This document shows, piece after piece, positions 1 to 7,404 of a stretch of DNA of 64,000 bases (positions are counted from its first letter, which is position 1; every line of letters begins with the position of its first letter). The notes under the pieces are model-generated. The model was not told where the DNA came from. It saw only the letters and a list, made by a program, of their open reading frames with translations, and did no database searches. The DNA is from Gammaproteobacteria bacterium. GTDB taxonomy: Bacteria > Pseudomonadota > Gammaproteobacteria > UBA6429 > Thiohalophilaceae. Position numbers and translations under genes: made by a program. Location of the stretch: assembly GCA_030594815.1 (NCBI GenBank), contig JAUVEN010000002.1, forward strand, positions 1 to 64,000. Direction: 5' to 3'.

Positions 1-1
1 T

Positions 2-103
2 ATAAGTGGTATATTTTATTATTTAGCCAAAGAAGAAGCCGCTATCCGTAAAGATCCGGCAAAAAGAACCACTGAATTATTACGTCGAGTATTTTCTAAG
101 TAG
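2..103 (+). CDS. C-terminal end of an unidentified protein (cut by window edge)
   Basis: The frame is open from the left edge to a TAG at 101-103 and gives 33 residues. They begin with a short hydrophobic patch (ISGIFYYLA) and end in a basic tail (TTELLRRVFSK). This could be the end of a membrane-associated protein, but I do not recognise the family. The next gene starts 16 bases downstream on the same strand, so the two may be cotranscribed. Confidence 0.4.
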   Translation: MSGIFYYLAKEEAAIRKDPAKRTTELLRRVFSK

Positions 104-119
104 TGAATAAGTATAAAAA

Positions 120-407
120 ATGAAAACAATAAAACAATCTGATCCTTCAAAGTTAATTAAAAAACATCAGGAGCTTACTCACTCCGAAGCAGTGAGAGTT
201 ATTTCTCATGTGCAGCGTGATAAAGATGAGTGGATTCTCAATACTGTGATGATTGAAGACTGTGAAGCGCCCTTCAAGTTTAAACGTAAACAACAATATA
301 AAAATCTTAAAGGTGCACGAGTGAATATTACTTATTATCCAACAGTAGAAGTGGTTGCTGGTTTGGATTTTGATATTATGAATGTCGTTCGTATAAAGAT
401 TGCTTAG
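120..407 (+). CDS. Conserved-looking hypothetical protein, 95 aa
   Basis: This is a small soluble protein with no signal peptide or membrane segment. It is rich in lysine and has alternating hydrophobic and charged residues, consistent with a small alpha/beta fold. A basic stretch (KFKRKQQYKNLKGARVN) in the middle might contact nucleic acid, but that is only an inference. The ATG lies 16 bases after the preceding stop and has no clear Shine-Dalgarno sequence. I do not recognise the family. The codon use looks like that of the neighbouring genes. Confidence 0.55.
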   Translation: MKTIKQSDPSKLIKKHQELTHSEAVRVISHVQRDKDEWILNTVMIEDCEAPFKFKRKQQYKNLKGARVNITYYPTVEVVAGLDFDIMNVVRIKIA

Positions 408-551
408 AATGACGGTTAACTAACTGCCCAATACAGAGGTTCAAACTTAAAAGTGGATACTTAAAGAAGTCTTCAAAATGCATCTAAATTTACAAAATCA
501 TCAGAAATATCCTAGTGTTAATAAAAATTATTAGATATACTTTTTATCAAG

Positions 552-986
552 ATGAATAATTTTATCAGCATGTCCAGGTTCAGACTTAATATGACAATGT
601 TTCTTGTCTTAGTCTCTGCCATTCTTTCTATGCAGTGGACAACTGCACATATTCATTTAGAAGAACATCACGACCATGATGGAAGTCATCATATGCATGA
701 TGTTAAAGCTCATGCACATCAATCAATTACTCAAGATGATAATTCCAGTAGTTCCACGTATCAGATAGACAACCACTATGTAAACGTTGTAGATATTGAT
801 CACCAAGGTAATACAAAAAGTGGTAATCAAATTGATGATCACGTTATTGCATTAACTTCAGATTCTTTCCTTCCTCGTTATATTTCACTTCAAAGTAGCG
901 TTTTACCAATAGAATTTAATAGCTCCGAACTACAATATATTGATTACTCCACGATACATCTTCGTGCCCCTCCTAAGATCGCATAA
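552..986 (+). CDS. Secreted histidine-rich protein, probable metal binding
   Basis: The N-terminus is a signal peptide or membrane anchor (MTMFLVLVSAILSM from about residue 14). It is followed by a His/Asp cluster (HIHLEEHHDHDGSHHMHD) suited to binding Zn, Ni, Co or Cu outside the cytoplasmic membrane. The C-terminus ends LRAPPKIA, an ending I associate with small periplasmic metal-related proteins. Two downstream in-frame ATGs (codons 7 and 14) are alternative starts. It precedes a HupE/UreJ-type permease and another His-rich secreted protein on the same strand, which suggests a metal acquisition or handling cluster. The metal is not identifiable from sequence. Confidence 0.6.
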   Translation: MNNFISMSRFRLNMTMFLVLVSAILSMQWTTAHIHLEEHHDHDGSHHMHDVKAHAHQSITQDDNSSSSTYQIDNHYVNVVDIDHQGNTKSGNQIDDHVIALTSDSFLPRYISLQSSVLPIEFNSSELQYIDYSTIHLRAPPKIA

Positions 987-1055
987 TTCCCATTAGTTAT
1001 ATCAAATTTATTGGCGAAATCATTCGTCATAATCAAATTATTTATTGAGGTAATT

Positions 1056-2195
1056 ATGTTATCTACTTTTAAAGAGTCACGATGGTTGATCGTGATGTTA
1101 ACAATGCTTGTAGCAAGCCAAGCTTTTGGACATGGCATGTCGGAAGCAGAAAAACAAACGATTATAGAGGGTGGAAACCTACGCTATATTTGGATTGGTG
1201 CTACTCATATGCTATCTGGTTATGACCATTTAGCTTTTGTCTTTGGCATTATCTTTTTTCTGACACGGTTCAAAGATATTGTTAAGTACATTACAGCTTT
1301 TACTGTAGGGCATAGTATTACTCTTATCTATGCAACTTTTAATGCTATTCAGGTTAATTATTTTTTGATAGATGCAGTGATTGCATTGAGCGTCTGCTAT
1401 ATCGCTTTTACTAATTTGAACGGCTTTAAAAAATATCTAAACGTGAAAGCACCTAATATGATATTTATGATTTTTGGCTTAGGTTTAATTCACGGACTCG
1501 GATTGTCAACGAGGTTACAACAACTTCCACTAAGTGAAGATAATTTGTTAATGAATATTATCTCATTTAATGTTGGTATTGAACTTGGACAAATATCTGC
1601 ATTGGCTGTGATGTTATTGCTCATTGCTGCTTTTCGTAAAAGCCATGCTTTTAAGAGTTTCAGTAAAGCTGCAAATAGTTTTTTAATTATTGCAGGCGGA
1701 TATCTCTTTCTAATGCAAATGCATGGTTATGAGCATTCTGCTAATGCAGAAGAGTTCGTAAGCAAAGCGGAACCGTCTCAAGCAATACAAAAATCTGAAA
1801 TTGCTATTCGAGCTGACTGGAAAGATGTTATTACGGTAACCATTCCAGCCCGGGGTGATAAAGAGTTTAAATTACTTTTTCCAAAAGACAGTACGTTTGA
1901 ATACTCATGGACAACTAATGGAGAAAAATTGTTTTATGATTTCCATGGAGAACCAAAAGGAGAAAAAACGGGCTACTTTAAAAGTTTTGAAAAAAACACC
2001 AAAAGCAAATCCAACGGTACTTTAACAACATCATTTAAAGGTACTCATGGTTGGTATTGGAAAAACAATAGCTCATCTGCTGTTGATGTTATTTTGAAGA
2101 TTAGTGGTGATTATCAGCGCATGGATTTATTAAAGAAACAAAAGTCCGATTCAGAGCAAAAAAGTAGCTCTAAACAACACGATTCAATATTTTAA
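1056..2195 (+). CDS. HupE/UreJ-family permease fused to a C-terminal extracytoplasmic domain
   Basis: The start is the ATG at 1056, preceded by TTGAGG; an upstream TTG in frame at 1011 has no ribosome site. A signal-like N-terminus is followed by about seven membrane segments carrying the HupE/UreJ signatures GATHMLSGYDHLAF, TAFTVGHSITL and GLIHGLG, with membrane histidines typical of this Ni/Co (possibly other divalent metal) permease family. After roughly residue 235 comes a soluble domain of about 120 residues (motifs YDFHGEPKGEKTGYFKSFEK and GTHGWYWKNN). I remember that domain as a separate membrane-anchored protein encoded near metal efflux systems. The fusion couples transporter and external domain in one chain. 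The substrate is unknown. Confidence 0.7.
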   Translation: MLSTFKESRWLIVMLTMLVASQAFGHGMSEAEKQTIIEGGNLRYIWIGATHMLSGYDHLAFVFGIIFFLTRFKDIVKYITAFTVGHSITLIYATFNAIQVNYFLIDAVIALSVCYIAFTNLNGFKKYLNVKAPNMIFMIFGLGLIHGLGLSTRLQQLPLSEDNLLMNIISFNVGIELGQISALAVMLLLIAAFRKSHAFKSFSKAANSFLIIAGGYLFLMQMHGYEHSANAEEFVSKAEPSQAIQKSEIAIRADWKDVITVTIPARGDKEFKLLFPKDSTFEYSWTTNGEKLFYDFHGEPKGEKTGYFKSFEKNTKSKSNGTLTTSFKGTHGWYWKNNSSSAVDVILKISGDYQRMDLLKKQKSDSEQKSSSKQHDSIF

Positions 2196-2212
2196 TTTAA
2201 GAGGTTTACATT

Positions 2213-2557
2213 ATGAAATTTAAAGAACTAATACTTGGCTTTACATTAACTATATTTTCAATGATGGCTGTTGCCGGAGGAGGCCATAACCACGGGCATT
2301 CACATTCACCAGTAAATCAAAAAGCTGCAAATGCGATAGCAACAAAAATTATTGCGAGTTTCATCAAGCAAAAAACGCTTGATAAGAGTTGGGCATCGAC
2401 TACGGTAAGCTCGTCAGAGAAAAAAACATTTAATAGCAAGCAAGAATGGGTTGTTAGTTTTATCAACGAAAAAGTATCTGATGCTGAAAAACGTAAACTG
2501 TATGTCTTTTTAACTTTGAGTGGTGATTATATTGCTGCCAACTATACGGGCAAATAA
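2213..2557 (+). CDS. Small secreted His-rich protein (DUF6488-like)
   Basis: A signal peptide of about 21 residues (ending MMAVAGG) precedes the metal-binding motif GGGHNHGHSHS. The rest is a compact domain of about 80 residues (KTLDKSWAS, EWVVSFINEK, LYVFLTLSGDYIAANYTG). The pattern matches my memory of the DUF6488 group of periplasmic proteins, but this was not searched. An AAGAGG ribosome site lies 7 bases before the ATG, and the gene starts 17 bases after the permease stop, so they form an operon. It is probably a periplasmic metal chaperone or sensor for that permease. Confidence 0.6.
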   Translation: MKFKELILGFTLTIFSMMAVAGGGHNHGHSHSPVNQKAANAIATKIIASFIKQKTLDKSWASTTVSSSEKKTFNSKQEWVVSFINEKVSDAEKRKLYVFLTLSGDYIAANYTGK

Positions 2558-2645
2558 ATCAATTTAGAAAGATGGTATTGCCTCATATTTATCTTGAGAT
2601 TGTATTCATGCTAGGTGTGGGGCATATATTATAAGGTTAGGAACT

Positions 2646-2996
2646 ATGGCTTATTACACACTAAAAATTATAATTACTACAATATTAATTGTGGCCATAT
2701 CTGAAATATCTAAACGAAGTACTTTTGTTGGTGCGATTCTGGCTTATGTACCGCTTGTTTCAGTACTTGCCATGATATGGCTTTATGTAGACACAAAAGA
2801 TATTTTGAAAGTGAGTGCGTTATCAACGAGTGTTTTTTGGCTTGTTTTACCATCGTTAACATTATTTATTTCGCTACCAATATTACTTAAGCAGAACATT
2901 AACTTTTATTTAAGTATTTCAATTTCTATATTTGTAACTATATTAAGTTATTGGCTAATGATATCAGTTTTGAGTCGCTTCGGTATTAAGTTGTGA
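2646..2996 (+). CDS. DUF3147-like integral membrane protein
   Basis: The 116-residue protein has four predicted membrane helices and short loops. The motif SEISKRSTFVGAILAYVPLVS with a conserved acidic/basic pair in the first loop is typical of DUF3147 (small membrane proteins of unknown function). The start ATG at 2646 follows AGGTTAGGAACT. An attC-like structure follows immediately after its stop, so the gene could be an integron cassette. The function is unknown. Confidence 0.6.
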   Translation: MAYYTLKIIITTILIVAISEISKRSTFVGAILAYVPLVSVLAMIWLYVDTKDILKVSALSTSVFWLVLPSLTLFISLPILLKQNINFYLSISISIFVTILSYWLMISVLSRFGIKL

Positions 2997-3007
2997 GACT
3001 GTGATGA

Positions 3008-3101
3008 TTTGTGAACGTCTTCAACTTCATTGATTACTCGGTCATTTATCGGGGAGAAGGTCACGCCGCAAAGCGGCGCCATTTAATTCAAGCGTTAGGT
3101 G
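3008..3101 (+). other. attC-like integron recombination site
   Basis: The right half has the hallmarks of an attC: a short perfect hairpin (ACGCCGC, AAA, GCGGCGCC at 3063-3080), then TTAATTCAAGCGTTAGGT, where GTTAGGT fits the GTTRRRY core. The left half (TGAACG, CTTCAACTT around 3011-3028) pairs only in part with it. The site sits between two small genes on the same strand, as expected between cassettes. No integrase is visible nearby. Confidence is limited by the degenerate left half. Confidence 0.45.
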
Positions 3102-3146
3102 ATAGATAACAAACAATTTACAATTGAACAAGATAGGAGAGCTATT

Positions 3147-3593
3147 ATGAAAAGAAATATTATTTTAAGTATAATGTTGGCGAGCATGATTATTTCCAGC
3201 AGCTACGCAGAAACGAAAACAGCAGAACAGCTTGTTGCCTCTATGAAAAAGGCGGATATGACATATCGGCAGCTAATGGAAGTTATGGGGAGAAGTACTA
3301 GCATGATGCATGAGGGAATCCTGCGAGAAAACAAGCAGATGGTTGAAGTGGGGGCAAATTTTATATTGACTCATCCTGCTCCGAATCATAAACCATGGAC
3401 TATCATGAAAAAGGAAGATCAAGAAGGTTTTAAACAGAGTCTTCTTACGTTTGATAAAATTCTTGATATACATACAGAAGCTATGGTTGAAGCAGCAAAA
3501 AAGGAAGATTGGATTGAGGCTAGTAAAGCATCACACGAATTATTGAATTCATGCGTTTCATGTCATGTAATGTGGAGGAATAAGGTGAAATAG
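3147..3593 (+). CDS. Secreted monohaem cytochrome c, c'-like
   Basis: The start is the ATG at 3147, behind AGGAGA; an upstream GTG frame extension lacks a ribosome site. A signal peptide (cleavage near SSSYA-E) is followed by a helical domain and a single C-terminal haem site CVSCH (about 10 residues from the end). A haem motif near the C-terminus in a four-helix protein resembles cytochrome c' or c556 (class II), which bind haem at the end of the last helix. It is probably periplasmic. The gene lies between an attC-like site and a GCCTAAC core sequence at 3592-3598, so it may be a captured cassette. Confidence 0.7.
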   Translation: MKRNIILSIMLASMIISSSYAETKTAEQLVASMKKADMTYRQLMEVMGRSTSMMHEGILRENKQMVEVGANFILTHPAPNHKPWTIMKKEDQEGFKQSLLTFDKILDIHTEAMVEAAKKEDWIEASKASHELLNSCVSCHVMWRNKVK

Positions 3594-3648
3594 CCTAACA
3601 ATACATGCAGTCGGATAAAATAAAGTTTCGCTTGTTCCTCATTACGCT

Positions 3649-4941
3649 TTAAAGTTTCTTTGAAGTAAAATACAACCAAATAAAACCTGAAAGCCCCGTA
3701 AGCAATGATGCAAATAAAATGCCTGTTTTCGCCATCAATAAATCTTCAGGCGAATGAGCAAAGCCTAGTTCCGCGATAAATATAGACATCGTAAAACCAA
3801 TACCGCCCATTAGAGCAACACCAATAATATGATTAAATTTTAGATCTTTTGGTAAAGAGGTTAGCCCAAGCTTTATTGCTATCCATGAGAACCCTGCAAT
3901 ACCCAGTAATTTACCTAAAACTAAACCTGCAGTAATGCCTATTGAAACAGGGTGAGTGACGATGCTACTTAAAGAACTCCATTCTATCGGTACACCTGCA
4001 TTGGCTAAAGAAAAAACAGGAATAATGATATAAGCGGAAGGCAAGTGCATGGTGCGTTCCATGATTTGTGCCGGTGCCTGTACTAAATGTACACCTTCAC
4101 CTAGTGCTTGTACTCTTGAACGTAGCTCTCCATTTTTAATAATATTTTCTTCCTTTCGGTAAGCATGTTTAATCTGTTCTACCATCTCATTTATATGGGT
4201 GAGAAAAAGAGAGGGTTCATATTTTGGACGCATTGGAATCGTGAAAGCGAGAAAGATACCGGCAAGCGTGGCATGCACACCACTTTTCAACATGGCTATC
4301 CAAAGAACAATGCCCAGTAAAACATAAGGAAGCGGACGACGTATTCCACCAAGGTTGAGAGAAACTAATAACAATAACAAGATAAAAACTGTAATCAACG
4401 CAGGGATACTAATGGTCTCGGTATAAAAAACAGCGATAACCATTACGGCGCCAAGATCGTCAACGATCGCAAGCGCGACTAAATAAGTGAGAAGTGTTTT
4501 AGGAATTCTTTTTCCGAGTAATGCTAAAGCACCCAGGGCAAAGGCAATGTCCGTTGCCATTGGTATGCCCCAGCCATCAAAGCTATGGCCTTGTGGATTA
4601 ATAATGATATAAATTAAAACCGGAACTACCATGCCACCAATAGCCGCAACGATAGGAAGTATTGCTTGTTTCGGATCAGCAAGTTCTCCAACTAATATTT
4701 CGCGTTTAAGTTCTAATCCTATTACGAAAAAAAACAACGCCATCAAACCATCGTTGATCCAGTGATGTAGAGATTTTGATAATTCAAATCCAGGAACGCC
4801 AATGGTAAAAGGTAATTCTAATATATGATGGTAAGCAGTACTCCACTGACTATTAGCAATATAAAGTGCTGCGACAGCACATAGCATAAGTAAAATACCA
4901 CTGGTCGTTTGACGATGTATAAAATCATCAAGTGGGCTCAA
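3649..4941 (-). CDS. nhaA: Na+/H+ antiporter NhaA, start disrupted by a repeat
   Basis: Electroneutrality and pH control by Na+/H+ exchange in the inner membrane is the expected role. The protein has about 11-12 membrane helices, the NhaA signatures GLELKREILVGEL and MATDIAFALGAL, and the paired aspartates in LAIVDDLGAV. The listed start is a TTG, the first possible initiator in the open frame, but the frame continues upstream in sense (reading EYIAPWEKAFDKV) without any ATG until a stop at 5005-5007. An ATG at 5019-5021 overlaps the stop of the upstream antiporter gene (TAATG) and looks like the true start, but three copies of a 10-bp repeat put it out of frame. One repeat copy would restore a continuous gene. 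Confidence 0.85.
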   Translation of the reverse strand: MSPLDDFIHRQTTSGILLMLCAVAALYIANSQWSTAYHHILELPFTIGVPGFELSKSLHHWINDGLMALFFFVIGLELKREILVGELADPKQAILPIVAAIGGMVVPVLIYIIINPQGHSFDGWGIPMATDIAFALGALALLGKRIPKTLLTYLVALAIVDDLGAVMVIAVFYTETISIPALITVFILLLLLVSLNLGGIRRPLPYVLLGIVLWIAMLKSGVHATLAGIFLAFTIPMRPKYEPSLFLTHINEMVEQIKHAYRKEENIIKNGELRSRVQALGEGVHLVQAPAQIMERTMHLPSAYIIIPVFSLANAGVPIEWSSLSSIVTHPVSIGITAGLVLGKLLGIAGFSWIAIKLGLTSLPKDLKFNHIIGVALMGGIGFTMSIFIAELGFAHSPEDLLMAKTGILFASLLTGLSGFIWLYFTSKKL

Positions 4942-4980
4942 TACCTTATCAAATGCTTTTTCCCATGGTGCGATATATTC

Positions 4981-5010
4981 TTTTTTAGTCTTTTTTAGTC
5001 TTTTTTAGTC
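4981..5010. repeat. Tandem 10-bp repeat (3 copies) in the nhaA start region
   Basis: TTTTTTAGTC occurs three times in a row on the plus strand and is followed by TTTTTTATCA. On the nhaA strand each unit is GACTAAAAAA, so each junction contains AAAAAAG, a slippery run. Because 10 is not a multiple of 3, gain or loss of a unit changes the reading frame between the upstream ATG and the rest of nhaA. Confidence 0.9.
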
Positions 5011-5020
5011 TTTTTTATCA

Positions 5021-6634
5021 TTAAGTAATCTCTAAAAAAATTGAATTATTAAGTTCTACGTGATTTGCAAATCCTGCACCTGCTTCGGTGTAGATATTAA
5101 ACACCGCTGTTGCCCCAGACTTCTTTAATAACTGCACTTCATCTGGAAATCTTGCAGTTGCAGCAATGAATCCGGGAAAAGAAATTCTTTGTAATTGTTC
5201 CAGTGCATCTAAATTGGCTTGAAGATTTGGTAGGGCCAACATAACAAGTTTTATACTATGATCTTGTGCTATTTTTTCCCAAAAATCAGCATCACTGGGA
5301 TCACCATGTAATACTTTTCGTCCTTTTAATTGATGCTTGTTAACTCGATAGCTATCAAAGTCTATACCTACGACAGTGTCACCATGACGTTCACGCATTT
5401 TGTCATATGCACCCGTACCGACTCGCCCCATACCAAAGATGGCAATAGTAGAGCCGTGTGTGTCGAGCAACGTATCATCTTCAAGTCTCTCTTTACGTTG
5501 AAACTTCAACCAGAATGATTTGAATTGGCTATAGAGTTTGTCATCAATATTATTGAGTGGAGCAGCAACAATAAATGATACGGAGAGTGCAATTGCAATA
5601 ACCACTAACCATTCGGCATTCATCCAACCATTTGATACACCAATTGCCGCTACGATAAGACCAAACTCGCTGTAGTTTGTCAGGTTTAACGTTGCCAACA
5701 GAGATGTTCGCGCACGTAGTTTGAAACGGGTCATGAGGAAAAACATGAGTGCAGATTTAAAGAATACAAAAGGAACCATTAGCAGGCCAATGATTAGCAC
5801 TTGCGGTGAAAAATAACCTGACATACCTATGGAGAGGAAGAAGCCCACCAGAAATAGATCTTTAAGTCCCAGCATCGACTTAGACATTTCGTTAGATTTA
5901 GCGTGGGTTGAGATCAATACGCCCATAATGAGTGCACCCAGATCACCTTTTACACCAGCCAGTTCAAACAGTTCGGCTCCACCCAAAGCCAGCACCAGTC
6001 CATATAGAACCAACAGTTCGCCATGCCCGGTTTTTTGCAAAAAATGGTGAAACAAAGGGCGCAATGGAATAAGGAGAAACAGCAGTAATGCCCAGAGTGA
6101 AGGTATTTTGCCTGTGGAAGCGGCCAGAAAAATAACGGCAGCCAGATCCTGCATCACCAAAATACCAATCGCAATGCGTCCATGCAGAGATCTCATTTCG
6201 CCTTTTTCTTCAAGAGACTTTACGACAAAGACGGTACTGGAAAAGCTCAAGGCAAAAGCAAGCATCAGTGAAATTTTAAGGTCTAATTCTGAGAAAAGGG
6301 ATGCGCCCACTAAAGCCAGGCCAAAAATAAGTGCACCGAAGGTAACGATAATGATCGATATATGCAGTACCGTTACAGACCATACTTGAGGGCGTATTAA
6401 TACTTTTAAATTTAATTTTAGACCGACAGTGAATAAGAGGAGTGTGATACCCAGGTCAGCAAGTTTTTGCAAAGTCTCGCCACTGGTAATACCAAAATAA
6501 TTAAGTATGAAACCTGTTGCCAGAAAACCAACCAGGGGTGGCAGGTTAATGTATCGTGCGAGGAAACCCAGCACAAAAGCCAGAGATATCCAGGTAACGT
6601 CACCAAGTGCAATTGCAACCCATTCAAAATCCAC
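5021..6634 (-). CDS. KefB-like monovalent cation:proton antiporter (CPA2) with TrkA-N domain
   Basis: This 537-residue inner-membrane protein has about 12 N-terminal helices of the CPA2 exchanger type (LGDLGAL-like signature GVKGDLGALIMGVL and LADLGITLLLFTVGL) followed by a cytoplasmic Rossmann domain (GMGRVGTGAYDKM, residues about 395-500) that binds nucleotides and gates K+ or Na+ efflux. The GTG start follows AGGAAAG at a good distance. Its stop overlaps the probable nhaA start by one base (TAATG), so the two antiporters are translationally coupled. The cation specificity cannot be read from sequence; kefB/kefC or ybaL are the nearest named relatives. Confidence 0.85.
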   Translation of the reverse strand: MDFEWVAIALGDVTWISLAFVLGFLARYINLPPLVGFLATGFILNYFGITSGETLQKLADLGITLLLFTVGLKLNLKVLIRPQVWSVTVLHISIIIVTFGALIFGLALVGASLFSELDLKISLMLAFALSFSSTVFVVKSLEEKGEMRSLHGRIAIGILVMQDLAAVIFLAASTGKIPSLWALLLFLLIPLRPLFHHFLQKTGHGELLVLYGLVLALGGAELFELAGVKGDLGALIMGVLISTHAKSNEMSKSMLGLKDLFLVGFFLSIGMSGYFSPQVLIIGLLMVPFVFFKSALMFFLMTRFKLRARTSLLATLNLTNYSEFGLIVAAIGVSNGWMNAEWLVVIAIALSVSFIVAAPLNNIDDKLYSQFKSFWLKFQRKERLEDDTLLDTHGSTIAIFGMGRVGTGAYDKMRERHGDTVVGIDFDSYRVNKHQLKGRKVLHGDPSDADFWEKIAQDHSIKLVMLALPNLQANLDALEQLQRISFPGFIAATARFPDEVQLLKKSGATAVFNIYTEAGAGFANHVELNNSIFLEIT

Positions 6635-6884
6635 GGATTATCTTTCCTCAGCCTATTATTAATATTCAATAGTACTATAAGTTCAGATGTGAATCTTGTC
6701 TGGCTTGGTTAATTATGACCTGAGTATTTACTGGTATACAATATTTGAATGGGACTCGTTAACGGTTTCAAATATATAAGGTATATGATGGGTTTCAGGC
6801 GAAAAAAATACATTTTGCGTCCAGTGCAACAAATAGCTAATTATTTAAAGTGTACGTCGATTATGACAACAGGTATAAGTAACT

Positions 6885-7361
6885 ATGGATAATGAGAATA
6901 AAAAAGACCTTTTCGGTGAACCCGGTCATGAACTTGCAAATAATTCAGAAGATGCCTTTATGGGCTTTCTTCACAAGATTATACGTGTAGCAGTAAAAGT
7001 GTTGGCGGTCTTAATGGTTGCCGTCATTGTTTGGGGTATCGGTGATGTTATTTATGTTTTGTATCAGCGACTTATGGAGCCTCCCTTTTTACTTTTAAGT
7101 ATTAGCGATATCCTGGCAACATTTGGTGCTTTCCTGGCAGTATTAATTGCTATAGAAATATTTATTAATATTACTCTCTACCTTAAAACCGACGTTATTC
7201 CAGTCAGGTTAGTTGTCGCGACTGCGCTAATGGCCATTTCACGTAAGGTGATAATTTTTGACTTTGAAAAAATTACTCCCATGTTTGTATTAGCAACGGG
7301 CGCTGTTGTTTTGGCATTAGGAATAACCTACTGGCTTATTAGTAAAAAGATTTGTGAATGA
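6885..7361 (+). CDS. PsiE-family membrane protein
   Basis: After a polar N-terminal 25 residues come four membrane helices. The segment from about residue 75 to 125 (ILATFGAFLAVLIAIEI, then ATALMAISRKVIIFDFE) carries the conserved AISRKVI motif of the PsiE (phosphate-starvation-inducible E) family. The molecular function of that family is unknown. It is transcribed away from the KefB-like gene and lies 43 bases before a P-type ATPase gene, so a shared transcript and a role in ion homeostasis are plausible. Confidence 0.75.
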   Translation: MDNENKKDLFGEPGHELANNSEDAFMGFLHKIIRVAVKVLAVLMVAVIVWGIGDVIYVLYQRLMEPPFLLLSISDILATFGAFLAVLIAIEIFINITLYLKTDVIPVRLVVATALMAISRKVIIFDFEKITPMFVLATGAVVLALGITYWLISKKICE

Positions 7362-7404
7362 TTAATAAATAGATGTAACAGGTTTGGTATGAACAGGTGT
7401 CCAT

